DNA of 64,000 nt, from NCBI RefSeq assembly GCF_000003195.3, contig NC_012873.2:65605615-65669614 (forward strand), written 5' to 3'. The notes under the pieces were generated by a model that made no database searches, was not told the origin of the DNA, and saw only the letters and a program-made list of their open reading frames with translations. Shown here in pieces: positions 23,436 to 35,313 of this stretch; the stretch's first letter is position 1; every line of letters starts with the position of its first letter. Source of the DNA: Sorghum bicolor. Taxonomy: Eukaryota; Streptophyta; Magnoliopsida; Poales; Poaceae. Made by a program: the position numbers and the translations under genes.

Positions 23436-23932
23436 CTCCATCCATACTAAAAAACTGACTTTTAGGACATGATTGTGGTAACCAAGGAGTGATTAATTAG
23501 GGGTTAGTTTTCCTTCTTTGCCCCTAATAAATAAAGCTGTAGTTGCTCTCTATACGAGAAAGATAACTACCTCAACCGGCTAGTGCATGGCAGCTTCAGT
23601 GCTGCGTCCTAGGTTCGAGTCCTGGCAATCTCACTTTTTCATTTTGCATTGGTATTTTGCAGCGTGGTGCAGTGAGGGACCAGGCGGGCGCTGCGAGGAC
23701 CACACTCTCGATTAATTGCATGGTGGGTCCGGCCAGGGAGCAAGCGCCGCAAGGACCACGCTCACGATTAATTGCATGGGAGAATCGAGGCGCCTAGAAC
23801 CACGCGAGAGCCTGCGAGAATAGCATGGCGAGAGGTAAACGAGTCCAAGGCCACCTCTATCTCACTGGAACGTCTGGTTTTATGAAAACTGCATGGGAGT
23901 CTAAAACGTCAGGTATTTTAGTATGGAGGGAG
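23436..23932. mobile_element. Non-autonomous TA-flanked element with tRNA-like segment
   Basis: Ends CTCCATCCATACTAAAA and TTTTAGTATGGAGGGAG are inverted copies flanked by TA (23434-23435, 23933-23934), so it is Stowaway/Mariner-like. The interior (about 497 bp total) is GC-rich in its middle and contains a segment with a perfect RNA polymerase III B box (GGTTCGAGTCC near 23612). Confidence 0.8.
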
Positions 23933-23982
23933 TAATCGATAAAATAGGTGGCGAGCATTACGAATAAAACTATGCAAGTGTA

Positions 23983-24389
23983 TGTGGGGGTATAAACCCC
24001 TATACCCTCATGGGCCTATATGGGCCGCACCATCAGAGGTGGCTCGGCCTACAGAATGAAGACGTACGGCGCACGACTGGTCGGCGTGCACCGCAAGGCT
24101 ACAAGATATTGTACCAAATAGGATAGTTTACTTGTAACTCTGTCCCTTCACGATATATAAGGAGGGGCAGGGGTCCCCTAGAGGACAGGTCATACACATT
24201 ATCTCTCAACACAATCCAATACAATCAGACGCAGGACGTAGGTATTACGCCCACACGGCGGCCGAACCTGGATAAAAACCTTGTCCGTGTCTTGTGTCAC
24301 CATCAAGTTCGTAGCTTGCGCACCGTCTACCGATAAACTACTACCGTGGGCATACCCCAAGGTAGACTGCCGACCAGCTTTCGTCAACA
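23983..24389 (+). repeat. 5' LTR of element A
   Basis: 407 bp, TGTGGGGGTATAAACC to GTCAACA. A TATA box (TATATAA, 24154-24160) precedes a likely transcription start about 30 bp on. Confidence 0.9.
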
Positions 24390-26169
24390 GTGGCGCGCCA
24401 GGTAGGGGGTGTGCGTACAGCTCTCCCGACGAACAAGATGGTCATCATCCCCGACTTTGTGGCCATGGCGGGCGACTTCACGTTCACCGTCAGCTTCAAC
24501 AGCTTCACCGCCACGACCACGGAGACAGAGGAGGTGTAGATCCGATCTGCGTCAACCACTTCTTCATCGACGTCGGCGGCGGCTTCAACCACGCTGGCTA
24601 CGACTCCGACTACTCCAGCAACGTCTCCGACCACGCCGACGATGCGTCACCTGCTTCCCTACTACAAAGAGGGGCAGATCGACGACATCGACCTGCTCGG
24701 GCTAACGACCAAGTTGTTTGGCCTACTTGCTCTGACCACCAGTCGCAATAATAATCGCCGCGAAGAACGGCGCTACGACAACCGCGACCACCGTCATGAC
24801 TACAAGTCAAAAAGCTCGAAGGACGAACAATTTTGTCACCACCGACCAGACTTTTGTCCAAAGATAAGTACACTTCTAATATTTTATTTATTTTTGGCAT
24901 AATATTTTTTATTATCCTTCAAAACAACTTTTTGGTTAGCCGACTAGTTTTTTCTCCTACACGAGTTTTCCAGAGCTGGTACTGTCTCCGACTCCTCCCT
25001 ACACGTGCATGAGATCCGCCCTCTGCGTTTCGGGTGGTCGGCAGTAGCTCTCTGGCGAGGCTGGCAATCCTACGCGTGCCTAGGTTCCGCACCTCATGCA
25101 GATTGTCGGCTAGACCAGAGCTGGTACAAGCTTTAGGATGATTAACTACTCGTGCTAATTTTATAATAAAAAATCTAAAACTTATCTCAGTGCTGATTTT
25201 TTATCTAGAGTTTATTTATACATCATATACTACCTATTCTCTATATTTATTTTTCAGGAGTTTGACCGAGTCAACAAGCTACGCTCGGGGACTCGTCGAC
25301 TATTCCCTACGCTGTGCTCGGGGACTGCTCCGACCACCGAGCACGTTCACGTTCCCAACCACGCTCGGGGACTTGTCGACTAGTCTCTACGCTGTGCTCG
25401 AAGACTGTACCGACCACCGAACACGTTTACGTTCTCAACCACGCTCGGGGACTTGTCTACCAGTCCATACGCGTTCTCAACCACGCTCGGGGACTTGTCT
25501 ACCAGTCCATACGCCGTGCTCGGGGACTGTGCCGACCACCGAGCACGTTTACGTTCCCAACCATGCTCGCGGACTGGTCGACCAGTCTCTATGCCGTGCT
25601 CGGAGACTCATCAATCATCTCCCTGCGCTGTGCTCGGGACTTGCTTCGATTACTCTCCAACCACGGCTTGGGGATTGCTTTTCTCAGTTATGGATAATTT
25701 TAATTTTTTAGACCTTGCTACAAGGCTCATACTTCGCCTTCCAGCAAGCTCGGGGACTACATCGGTACGATACATCTGGCGATGCATCTCAGTTTCAGAA
25801 TTTCTTTGAGGACTTTTCTTTTGACCCTGGCACCACGTGCCTACGTCACCTACTACCAGGCTCGGGGACTAAGTAGGCACACTTCACCTTGCGGTGAATA
25901 TGCTTGCTTTTTGAAAGGCTATACTTTTCAGAAAAGTAAAGTGGGCACACTTCACCAGGAAAGAAATCTTTTTTGATTAAGAGCACCATGCATTCTTCGA
26001 ACAACCTGCTTCTTCGATGTCAGTGTTGATCAACTGTCTTTTGAGTCGGTCAAAATACCGTTGCAACTGTTTGGACGACTTTCCTGCTTATTGAAGACGT
26101 CAAGCCTCACTGATCGAAGAAGCTCAAGACGACGTGTTACATCACAATACATGATGCTCGGGGACTAGC
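24390..26169 (+). other. Internal region of element A: PBS, short ORF, tandem CTCGGGGACT repeats
   Basis: After the primer-binding site a 33-codon ORF (24438-24539, MVIIPDFVAMAGDFTFTVSF...) may be the stub of a gag start. 25275-25690 is a run of units built on GCTCGGGGACT with CCGACCACCGAGCACG, and single copies of CTCGGGGACT recur to 26166. Nothing encodes pol. It would need enzymes from a related autonomous element. Confidence 0.6.
25275..25690 (+). repeat. Tandem repeats in element A
   Basis: Eight or so variants of a 35-90-bp unit containing GCTCGGGGACTTGTCKAC-like cores and GACCACCGAGCACGTT. Because the units are near multiples of three, long open frames appear in more than one frame; none resembles a known protein. 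Confidence 0.75.
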
Positions 26170-26558
26170 TGTGGGAGTATAAACCCCTATACCCTCATGG
26201 GCCTATATGGGCCGCACCATCAGAGGTGGCTCGGCCCACAGAATGAAGACGTACGACGCACGACTGGTCGGCGTGCACCGTAAGGCTACAAGATATTGTA
26301 CCAAATAGGATAGTTTACTTGTAACTCTGTCCCTTCACGATATATAAGGAGGGGCAGAGGTCCCCTAGAGAACAGGTCATACACATTATCTCTCAACACA
26401 ATCCAATACAATCAGATGCAGGACGTAGGTATTACGCCCACACGGCGGCCGAACCTGGATAAAAAACTTTGTCTGTGTCTTGTGTCACCATCAAGTTCGT
26501 AGCTTGCGCACCGTCTACCGATAAACTACTACCGTGGGCATACCCCAAGGTAGACTGC
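26170..26558 (+). repeat. 3' LTR of element A, first 389 bp (rest at 37922-37940)
   Basis: Matches the 5' LTR from TGTGGGAGTATAAACC to TAGACTGC, where element B starts. The last 19 bp resume after B at 37922 with CGACCAGCTTTCGTCGACA. Confidence 0.9.
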
Positions 26559-29163
26559 TGTAACACCCAAAAAATTTGCAACCTTTGAAATAGGTGAAAA
26601 ATGATTTAATGTTGTATTTTTGTGCTCATGAGAATATAGGAAGAATAATATTTTTCTTTAAAATAAAATTTATTATAAGGCTTAGCAACAATTGTGTGTT
26701 AATCATGCTGGTGCATTTTATTTTTGAGATGAGTGATTTTGAACAAGCTACTAACTGAATTTAAATGCTTTTAAAAATGTTTATAATTGGTTTTGAAACC
26801 AGAAAAGAAAAGAAAAAAAAAAAAGGAAAACCAGGCCGCAGCCCAGAAACCCCCCCGCGCTCCTCCTCCCCCTCCGGCCTGCTTGCGCGGCCCACCAGGC
26901 GCCAGGCCGACCCGCGCGTTTTCCCTCTCTCTCTGTGTGGATGACGAGCGGGCCCATTCTCTTCTCCCACCGCCAGCTGGGCCCCGCACGTCAGCGCTCC
27001 AATCCTCTTCCTCGAGCGTCTTCGAGCCGGACTCGGTGGAAATCACCGAATCAATCCCGTGATACGCGGATCGATTTCCGTGCGCCGCAAGCCCCTATAA
27101 AGGTCTTAGACGTCGGTCGCGCTCCGTTGCTTCAAACCCGCCGCGAAACCAAGCCCTAGACGCCGCTCTTCGCCGAGTTCGAGATCCCGCCGAGCTTGGA
27201 GTCGAACTGCCACCGCCGCGCGCTCCTCCTACTCCCTTTTGGACCGAACCGAGGACGCAGTCGACTTCGCGGTGAGCTGCTCGTCATCCCGGAGTTTTTC
27301 TTTCTCGAAACGGTGCTCGGAAACGGGAAGTCACTGTGCGCCGACGAGCTCCGGGTGGCGCCCATGGCGCGCCACCGTGCCGGAGCTGGAAACCGGCGGG
27401 CTGTGCTGAAAGACGTTTTCAGATATTTACAAAACTGCCATTGAATTAGTTTTGCCCATAAAGTGGTCATTTTAACTCCGTTTTTATCCATTCAAATTGC
27501 GTTAGGTTCGTAATTTTATGCTCTACATGTTAGAAATATTAGTTTACTGTTTTGAAACTTTTTATTTCTGCAGTAGCATTTAATTAATTATTTACCTATA
27601 GGAAATCTTAGAAAATTCATATCTTCTACGTTTTAATTCCGATTTTCGTGAACTTTACGTTTGTGTGATCGTAGCGCTGCGTAGAATATTTTTATAAACT
27701 TTTATCTTTTATTTACCACTGTTTGGTGTATTGTTCTAATTTTAGCTTATTTGCTTCGTGTATGATTGTCTACATTGGATTGCGTGTTGTTGTGATGATC
27801 GGGTATAGACGGTGAGCGATACGTTGGTGAGCAAGATCAAGTCTTTGAAGACCAGCAGGCTCAGGAGAGCTTTGATCAAGGCAAGTATAACTTGGGATTA
27901 TCCTTGTTACCTATACACAATTAATACAATATTTATCATATGCATGTGTCCACCTTGATGACCTTAGCAAAATCATAGATGATTGTTATCCTGAATTCCT
28001 TGTTACCTATTTGGATATGCATTTGGGTAGTTCTTGCTAGTGCTTGATTATTAATCCATGATCTTGTAACATGAATATTGAATATGCAATAAACAATAAA
28101 ATAAGCTTTATAGCAACTTGAATATAAAGGGTGGAAAGAACTCTGGCTTTTGCTGGATTGATCTTGACCCTCCATAAGGACTTATCCCTTGGCAAAAGCT
28201 GGGACAACTCGTACAACCATGAGGGCTATATGGCTCTGGCTTTAGTCAAGTATGAGTAAGCTTTTCTAGCTTGTTAGCGGTTACCCGAAAGGGCGGAGGG
28301 GCTGAACCGTTTTGGGTATAGTGCGAGCCCCTGTCCCTATGTGTATAGGCTGCGCGTCATTGTGCCATTCGGAAGGGGGGTATCTATATCTGCGCGCAAA
28401 GGAAACCTTGCGGCCCTAACATGTTAGACGAACCTTTGAAAGACTTCATAGTGAACCCTGCCGACCTTCCTTGGTAGTGGGTTAAGAGGCTGATCACCTC
28501 GGGCAAAAGGGTAAATCACGACTCATGGGTAAAGATGTACAACCTCTGCAGAGTGTTAAATCTGGTATACTAGCCGTGCCCACGGATACGGGCGGCCCGG
28601 AAAACTGACGGAATAGATGGACACTGATGAATGTGAATAATGATAATAAATGATGGTTTATTACGTTGTTTATATGTGTTATTCTTAATTCTTGTATACA
28701 TTGATCATGTGGTTATGGGATTTAATTATGCTACCTTGACATTTGCTATCCAATGATTAAATATGCTATCAACTATTAAAAGCTAAATGCAGTCAAACCA
28801 GTGTCAGCTATTTGAGCCTCATGAACCCCTGGTTATACTTGTTGAGTACGATATGTGCTCACTCTTGCAATTTCCCAACACCTCAGGATATGATAATGAA
28901 GGTGACTGGAATGAGGATTATCGTTATGAGTACTAGGTTTGGAGTCAACCAGTCAACAGTGTCCCTGTGTGGAGCTTCCGTCGAGAGCGTTGTTTAATAT
29001 TATTATCATTTTTGTGTAAGACTATGTGATTTATTATGTTCCGCTATGTAATAAACACTGCAATGGTACAATTGAGATTTGTCTACTTATGTGTGCGACT
29101 ATTCCTGGGGCACATATGAGTCTTTTATGCATCCTATTTTGTTCTTAAAATATGGGTGTGACA
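26559..29163 (+). repeat. 5' LTR of element B
   Basis: 2605 bp. U3 is GC-rich with a C-run and CT-rich tract near 26845-26940. TATA box CCCTATAAAGG at 27093-27103 with likely start near 27125. The remaining 2 kb would be an unusually long transcribed R-U5 part. Confidence 0.93.
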
Positions 29164-29166
29164 AAT

Positions 29167-29178
29167 TGGTATCAGAGC
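29167..29178 (+). other. Primer-binding site of element B
   Basis: TGGTATCAGAGC, complementary to the 3' end of initiator tRNA-Met, three bases after the 5' LTR. Confidence 0.9.
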
Positions 29179-29356
29179 TTTGTTGACTGTAGGACGCAAA
29201 CCTAGTTAGCAAAGGGTCAAAAATTTAGGTCCTTACTTTACTTACTTCATGCTTCCCACTATGGTCTTGTTATTTGCTAAAAGTTTATGCTCCTCTATCT
29301 TGCTCTATTGTGAAATTATTGCATCCATCTGATCTATGTCTAAAAACTTTTTGTAG

Positions 29357-30154
29357 ATGCCGCCTCGTACCCGCAGTGCTGCACGCATGGCTGCTGAGGA
29401 GTACCGTGCCATGTTCAACCTAGGAGGACAACGTGTGGATGGAGTTCCTGAGCTGGAGGATGAGGAATCAAGGGTGGAAGCTCAGGAGGAAGGACCTGAG
29501 GATGAGGAGATGCAAGATCTACCTCCACCACAGTCTGCTAATGCAAGGATGGGATGGACTACTGAGCTGTGGATTCCAGAAGCAGATCCCAAGGCCTTCT
29601 TCCATGAGAATTTGGTGTTAACATTGAAACACCATTACCCGGATTTGCAAGCCACACTGGAGTATAACTGCACTGAGCACAAACACCCGCTGAGGAGATC
29701 ACTTTGGGTTGCAGAGCTGATAGTCAAGACACTGGATGCCACCAAGGGGATTCGAAAGGTGGAATCAAAACACATCGCTCGAATCAGCCGGGACACGATG
29801 AGAGAGAGCATGGCAGATGCAGCTTACCAGGCCTTGGTCTTTTACCGTGGTAGACGTTTTGAGGATGTTCAGTATAATGCAACATACCACTATCCTCGCT
29901 TTGTACCAGAGAAGATGACTTGGGCCATAGAAGTTGCAGATGCTTCACAACCAAAGCTTCAAGCACAAGTGGAGTTGACTTATGAGCTGACACTCAAGGT
30001 GATAGAGTTGGAGAATGAACTACACCGTGAGAGGAAGCTGTTGGAGAAAGAGCAAAGGGAAGCGGATGACCTTCGAGCGGAGTTAGGCCGCCCCAAACTT
30101 CATAAGAGGCTGCATGTTGAACCCATCTTGAAGGATGCTGCACCCGAGGAATAG
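29357..30154 (+). CDS. Extra ORF upstream of gag in element B, 265 aa
   Basis: Starts MPPRTRSAARMAAEEYRAMF and is acidic at residues 30-60. A middle part has Trp and basic residues (WTTELWIPEADPKAFFHENL), and a C-terminal segment of about 45 residues is charged and probably coiled coil (ENELHRERKLLEKEQREADD). No gag, protease or pol motif. It lies between the PBS and gag on the same strand. Extra ORFs in this position are known for some rice Gypsy elements of the RIRE3/RIRE8 kind (from memory); their function is unknown. The frame is intact and coding-like, so it is probably expressed from the LTR promoter. Confidence 0.75.
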   Translation: MPPRTRSAARMAAEEYRAMFNLGGQRVDGVPELEDEESRVEAQEEGPEDEEMQDLPPPQSANARMGWTTELWIPEADPKAFFHENLVLTLKHHYPDLQATLEYNCTEHKHPLRRSLWVAELIVKTLDATKGIRKVESKHIARISRDTMRESMADAAYQALVFYRGRRFEDVQYNATYHYPRFVPEKMTWAIEVADASQPKLQAQVELTYELTLKVIELENELHRERKLLEKEQREADDLRAELGRPKLHKRLHVEPILKDAAPEE

Positions 30155-30836
30155 AAAAGAACCCATATGTAATAGGAACGTTAGTAGTTTACGAGTATTT
30201 CGAGTCTTTTGCTATTGTGGCATGAACTTGGTGTGCTTGCTGATTTGTTATTATGAATATGTGTGATTTGGATTTTTGTAATGAGTGCTGGGACTTTGTG
30301 GGCATGTCCACAAGTTCCCTAGTTAAGAACCTTAAGTAAGAACATGAATAAATAGTGGGTTGGGGTCATATCCTGTTTCTGTCTTTTGCTGTTTTCTGGA
30401 GCAGTCTGCAATGATTCTGGAATAAATCAAATTCTGCTCGTGCAATGTTCATCAAATTTTTCTGGGAAAAAGTAGACTTTCATATATTTCCAATGCCGCC
30501 AGAATGACCATATTATCTATTATGAGCTGTGAGTTATGACTGTTTAAAGTTGAGGTTTCTGCGCAGTCTGGAATTCTGGAACAGTTTCGGTTGTACCCAG
30601 TTTTGGTTAACCTCACGTTGGAATCTGGTAATATGACCTAAATGAAAGTTGTAGACAATTTCTTTATCTTTCCAACGATGTACAGCATGTATCCTTTTGA
30701 ATTCTGGAACTCGAGATATTACTGATTTTCTGATCTGCTGATGTTGGATGTTACCCAGAAAATTTCAGACTCAGTTAACTCTTGTAATTGTCATGTTGGA
30801 CATTACTAAGATGTGTTTATATACCTTGGAATGCAG
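30155..30836 (+). other. Spacer between extra ORF and gag-pol in element B
   Basis: 682 bp without an ORF. It ends in TTATATACCTTGGAATGCAG directly before the ATG of gag, which looks like a 3' splice site. It may be an intron removed to let gag-pol be translated from a spliced RNA. Inference only. Confidence 0.45.
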
Positions 30837-33800
30837 ATGGCAGCAAGGGGAAGAGGCAGAGGCAGAGGCCGTGGCAATGGCAATGACAATGGCAATGGTG
30901 GCAATGCCCCAATCACCGTGGAGGAACTCATGCAAACCCAAAATCAGATGATGCACGTTTTCATGCAGCACCTGCAGCAACAACCTCCACCAACACCACC
31001 ACCTGTTCATGTGAGGGACAAGCGTGGAGAGTTTATGAAGGGAAGACCTCCGGTATTTACACACTCAGCTGATCCCATGGAGGCAGATGATTGGTTACGT
31101 GCTGTGGAGAGGCAGCTAAACATAGCACAGTGCAATGACTTGGAGAAGGTGTTGTATGCTTCTGGACAGCTTCAAGGTGCAGCTCAGACATGGTGGGAGT
31201 CGTATCAAGCTGCTCGTCCCAACAATGCTCCTCCTGTCACATGGCTGGAATTCTGTAGGGACTTCAGAGCTCGACACATAAATGAGGGAATGATGGAGCT
31301 CAAACAGGAAGAATTCAGATCACTCCGGATGGGCTCCATGACAGTGGCAGAATATCATGACACGTTTGAACAGTTGGCTCGTTATGCCCCGAATGAAGTC
31401 AGGGAAGATGCTGATAAGCAGCGCTTGTTCATGAAAGGCTTGTACTATGAACTCAGGTTGCAGCTGGCAGGAAACACTTATCCTACCTTTCAAGCTCTTG
31501 TGAATCGTGCTATCGTGCTTGATAATATGCGGAAGAGTCAGGATAAGAAGAGAAGGATGCTGGTACAAGGATCTGGGAGCAACAACCGTCAGCGTTTCAG
31601 TTCTCATCAAGGCCATCAGCAGAGGTTCCAGGGACCAGTTAGTCAGTGGAACCGTAACCAGCAACCCCAGCGTTTCCAGAATCAGTCGCAGAGTGGGAAC
31701 CAACGTCCTTCATTCCAACAACGTAACTACAATCAACAGCAGCATGGTCAGCAGACACCTCGCTCAGGAAACTCAAATGCCAACTCCACAAAAAGAAGTG
31801 CTTCTAACACTCCTACCAGGTGTTTCCGTTGTGGGAAAGAGGGACACATGTCATATGATTGCCCGGAGAAGCTCAACAAGCCGAACAACAACCAGAAGTC
31901 TACTGCTTATGCGGCAACAGTGAATAATGTGGCTACAGAGACAGTTCAGGAGGGACCAGAGATCATGATGGGTACGTTCAGCATCAACTCTATCCCTGCT
32001 ACAGTTTTATTTGATTCTGGAGCTTCGCATACATTCATATCACAAGCATTTGTTAGAGTTCATAGCCTTCCACTAGTTGCAATGAAAACTCCTATGCTAG
32101 TTAATTCACCGGGTGGGACTATACCAGTTTCTTTATGTTGCCCCTCAGCAAGTCTTTCTTTAAGGGGGGTAGATTTTCCTATCAGTCCCATGGTTATGAG
32201 AACTTCAGGCATAGATGTGATCTTGGGTTTGGATTGGATGAAGCAACATGAAACAAATATTAATTGCAAAGAGAGAGTAGTGGCTCTGACAACACCAAAG
32301 GGAGAACGAATCAGTGTTAATGTAACAGTGCAAGCACCACTCACAGCCAAGGTGAACCAACTGAATGAAGATGTTGATCCTCAGAATTTGGTAGTGGATG
32401 AGTTTCCGGATGTCTTTCCAGATGAATTGCCAGGTATGCCACCTGACCGAGACATTGAATTTATTATTGAATTACTACCTGGTACTGCACCCATAGCTAA
32501 AAGACCATATAGAATGGGGGTTAATGAACTAGAAGAACTTAAGAAACAAATTAAGGAATTGCAAGATAAAGGGTTCATTCGCCCTAGTTCATCACCATGG
32601 GGTGCACCAGTTATCTTTGTTGATAAGAAGGATGGTAGTCAGCGGATGTGTGTGGATTATCGGTCACTTAATGAGGTTACTATCAAGAACAAATACCCAT
32701 TGCCTAGGATTGATGACTTGTTTGATCAACTAAGAGGTGCTTGTGTGTTCTCTAAGATTGATTTGCGTTCTGGTTATCATCAATTGAAGATTCGGAATTC
32801 AGATATACCAAAGACAGCTTTCACAACAAGGTATGGGTTATATGAGTATACAGTTATGTCTTTTGGTTTGACCAATGCACCAGCTTACTTTATGTACATG
32901 ATGAATAAAGTATTTATGGAGTATCTTGATAAGTTCGTGGTGGTCTTTATTGATGATATTCTGGTATTCTCTAAAACCAAGGAAGAACATGCTGAACATC
33001 TGAGATTGGTCTTACAGAAACTTAGAGAACATAAGCTGTATGCTAAGCGTAGTAAATGCGAGTTTTGGTTGGAGGAAGTTTCTTTTCTTGGTCATGTTGT
33101 CTCTAATGGTGGTATTGCAGTGGATCCTAGTAAGGTGAAAGATGTGTTGAATTGGAAACCACCTACAGATGTAAGCGAAATTCGCAGTTTTCTTGGTCTA
33201 GCTGGTTACTATCGTAGATTCATTGAAGGGTTCTCAAAACTTGCAAAGCCTATGACTGCTTTGTTAGAGAAGAATGCTAAGTTTGTATGGTCTGATAAGT
33301 GTCAAGCTAGTTTTGAGGAGTTTAAGAAGAGATTGACTACTGCACCTGTGTTGGTATTGCCAGATCTGAGTAAGAGTTTCTCTATCTATTGTGATGCTTC
33401 TCGTCTGGGTTTGGGTTGTGTTCTTATGCAAGAAGGTAGAGTTGTTGCTTATGCATCCAGACAGTTGAGGAAACATGAACTGAATTATCCTACTCATGAT
33501 TTGGAGTTAGCAGCTGTGGTTCATGCACTCAAGATTTGGAGACACTATTTGATTGGGCATAAAAGTGACATATATACTGATCATAAGAGTTTGAAGTATA
33601 TCTTCACCCAGACCGACTTGAACTTGAGGCAACGAAGATGGTTGGAACTGATAAAGGATTATGATTTGGAAGTGCATTATCATCCTGGGAAGGCGAACGT
33701 CGTAGCCGATGCACTTAGCAGAAAGAAACATGCTAATGAGCTTCGGGCGACACCTGAATCTGAAGAGTTGTGTGCTGAATTTGCATATTTGAACTTGGGA

Positions 33801-35267
33801 ATCGTAGTAAATGCTATGGAGATTGAGGTCACTCCTACTCTAGAGGAAGAGATATTGAAAGGACAGTTGGAAGATGAGAAGCTGAAGGAGATAGCACAGA
33901 ATGTGGTACTAGGAAAAGCACCAGGATTCAGAATAGATGACAATGGTGTACTATGGTTTGGAAAAAGGATATGCGTTCCAGAAGTGAAGGCTATACGTGA
34001 TATGATTCTGAGAGAGGCTCATGAGTCAGCATATTCCATTCATCCTGGTAGTACTAAGATGTATCTAGATCTGAAACAGAAGTACTGGTGGTATGGCTTA
34101 AAGAGAGATGTGGCCGAATATGTTGCTTTGTGTGATACTTGTCAGCGAGTGAAGGCTGAACACCAGAGGCCAGCTGGACTATTGCAACCAATGAAGATTC
34201 CTGAGTGGAAGTGGGAAGAAGTAGGCATGGATTTTATAGTGGGTTTACCTCGTACACAGAGAGGATATGATTCAATATGGGTAATAGTGGATCGATTGAC
34301 TAAAGTTGCTCACTTCTTGCCAGTCAAAACCACTGATTCAGGAGCTCGACTAGCAGAGTTGTATATGGAGCGGATAGTTTGTTTGCATGGAGTGCCTAAG
34401 AAGATTGTATCTGATAGAGGCACTCAGTTTACCTCTATTTTTTGGAAAGCAGTGCATGACTCATTGGGAACCAAGTTGAATTTCAGTACCGCGTATCATC
34501 CACAGACAGATGGACAGACTGAGAGGATCAATCAGATATTGGAAGATATGTTGAGAGCTTGTGCCTTGCAGTATGGGACTAGTTGGGATAAGAGTTTGCC
34601 ATATGCAGAATTCTCCTACAACAACAGCTATCAACAAAGTCTTAAGATGGCACCGTTCGAGGCACTATATGGTCGGAAGTGCAGGACACCTTTGTTTTGG
34701 AATCAGACAGGAGAAACTCAGGTGTTTGGTACGGATGTGCTTAGACATGCAGAACAACAAGTGCGAACCATCCGGGATAATCTGAGAGTTGCTCAGTCTC
34801 GTCAGAAAAGTTATGCAGATACACGTAGGAGAGAACTAGCTTTCGAGGAAGGTGATTATGTCTATCTAAAAGTGTCACCTATGCGGAGTGTGAAGAGGTT
34901 TAATATGAAGGGAAAGCTAGCTCCAAGGTATGTTGGTCCGTTTAAAGTTTTGCAAAGGTGTGGAGAAGTAGCGTATCAGTTAGAGTTGCCTGAAAGTTTA
35001 TCTGGCGTGCACGATGTGTTCCATGTGTCACAACTCAAGAAGTGTTTGCGTGTACCTGAGGAGCAATTACCATTGGAAGAACTTTCTGTTAAAGGTGATC
35101 TCACTTATGAGGAGTATCCGGTCAAAATATTGGAGACAGCTGAGAGAGTCACCAGAAGTCGGGTCATCAGAATGTGCAAAGTACAGTGGAATCGACATTC
35201 GGAAGCAGAGGCAACTTGGGAAAGAGAGGATGATCTGAGGAAGTCATACTCATATCTATTCGAGTAA
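30837..35267 (+). CDS. gag-pol polyprotein of element B (Ty3/Gypsy), intact, 1476 aa
   Basis: I choose ATG 30837 ([10 protein letters not shown]) because a splice-acceptor-like CAG precedes it; an in-frame ATG at 30813 also exists. Order by residue (numbered from 30813): gag with AQTWWESYQ (about 120-240), zinc knuckle [14 protein letters not shown] (337), aspartic protease [11 protein letters not shown] (about 400), RT with [16 protein letters not shown] and active site FIDD (712), RNase H with YCDAS (about 857), integrase HHCC (HPGSTKMY... CDTCQRVK, about 1075-1110) and D,D,E ([19 protein letters not shown]). A C-terminal chromodomain-like block follows ([27 protein letters not shown]). No stop or frameshift. 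The chromodomain group tends to target heterochromatin (family knowledge). Confidence 0.97.
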   Translation: MAARGRGRGRGRGNGNDNGNGGNAPITVEELMQTQNQMMHVFMQHLQQQPPPTPPPVHVRDKRGEFMKGRPPVFTHSADPMEADDWLRAVERQLNIAQCNDLEKVLYASGQLQGAAQTWWESYQAARPNNAPPVTWLEFCRDFRARHINEGMMELKQEEFRSLRMGSMTVAEYHDTFEQLARYAPNEVREDADKQRLFMKGLYYELRLQLAGNTYPTFQALVNRAIVLDNMRKSQDKKRRMLVQGSGSNNRQRFSSHQGHQQRFQGPVSQWNRNQQPQRFQNQSQSGNQRPSFQQRNYNQQQHGQQTPRSGNSNANSTKRSASNTPTRCFRCGKEGHMSYDCPEKLNKPNNNQKSTAYAATVNNVATETVQEGPEIMMGTFSINSIPATVLFDSGASHTFISQAFVRVHSLPLVAMKTPMLVNSPGGTIPVSLCCPSASLSLRGVDFPISPMVMRTSGIDVILGLDWMKQHETNINCKERVVALTTPKGERISVNVTVQAPLTAKVNQLNEDVDPQNLVVDEFPDVFPDELPGMPPDRDIEFIIELLPGTAPIAKRPYRMGVNELEELKKQIKELQDKGFIRPSSSPWGAPVIFVDKKDGSQRMCVDYRSLNEVTIKNKYPLPRIDDLFDQLRGACVFSKIDLRSGYHQLKIRNSDIPKTAFTTRYGLYEYTVMSFGLTNAPAYFMYMMNKVFMEYLDKFVVVFIDDILVFSKTKEEHAEHLRLVLQKLREHKLYAKRSKCEFWLEEVSFLGHVVSNGGIAVDPSKVKDVLNWKPPTDVSEIRSFLGLAGYYRRFIEGFSKLAKPMTALLEKNAKFVWSDKCQASFEEFKKRLTTAPVLVLPDLSKSFSIYCDASRLGLGCVLMQEGRVVAYASRQLRKHELNYPTHDLELAAVVHALKIWRHYLIGHKSDIYTDHKSLKYIFTQTDLNLRQRRWLELIKDYDLEVHYHPGKANVVADALSRKKHANELRATPESEELCAEFAYLNLGIVVNAMEIEVTPTLEEEILKGQLEDEKLKEIAQNVVLGKAPGFRIDDNGVLWFGKRICVPEVKAIRDMILREAHESAYSIHPGSTKMYLDLKQKYWWYGLKRDVAEYVALCDTCQRVKAEHQRPAGLLQPMKIPEWKWEEVGMDFIVGLPRTQRGYDSIWVIVDRLTKVAHFLPVKTTDSGARLAELYMERIVCLHGVPKKIVSDRGTQFTSIFWKAVHDSLGTKLNFSTAYHPQTDGQTERINQILEDMLRACALQYGTSWDKSLPYAEFSYNNSYQQSLKMAPFEALYGRKCRTPLFWNQTGETQVFGTDVLRHAEQQVRTIRDNLRVAQSRQKSYADTRRRELAFEEGDYVYLKVSPMRSVKRFNMKGKLAPRYVGPFKVLQRCGEVAYQLELPESLSGVHDVFHVSQLKKCLRVPEEQLPLEELSVKGDLTYEEYPVKILETAERVTRSRVIRMCKVQWNRHSEAEATWEREDDLRKSYSYLFE

Positions 35268-35297
35268 GCACCGTTCAATCTCGAGGACGAGATTCTT

Positions 35298-35313
35298 TTA
35301 AGGGGGGTAGAAT
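35298..35313 (+). other. Polypurine tract of element B
   Basis: AAGGGGGGTAGAAT-type purine run immediately before the 3' LTR, primer for plus-strand synthesis. Confidence 0.85.

Noticed and set aside
23570..23640. Possible tRNA gene
   Set aside because: B box is good, but I could not fold a full cloverleaf with acceptor stem; better read as a tRNA-like fragment inside a mobile element.
25190..25809. Long overlapping ORFs (up to 173 codons) as a novel protein
   Set aside because: Open in several frames because of tandem repeats; no start context or family resemblance.
26761..27491. ORFs within the LTRs of element B
   Set aside because: Occur in both LTRs on both strands in the GC-rich U3/R region; not coding-like and no known LTR product.
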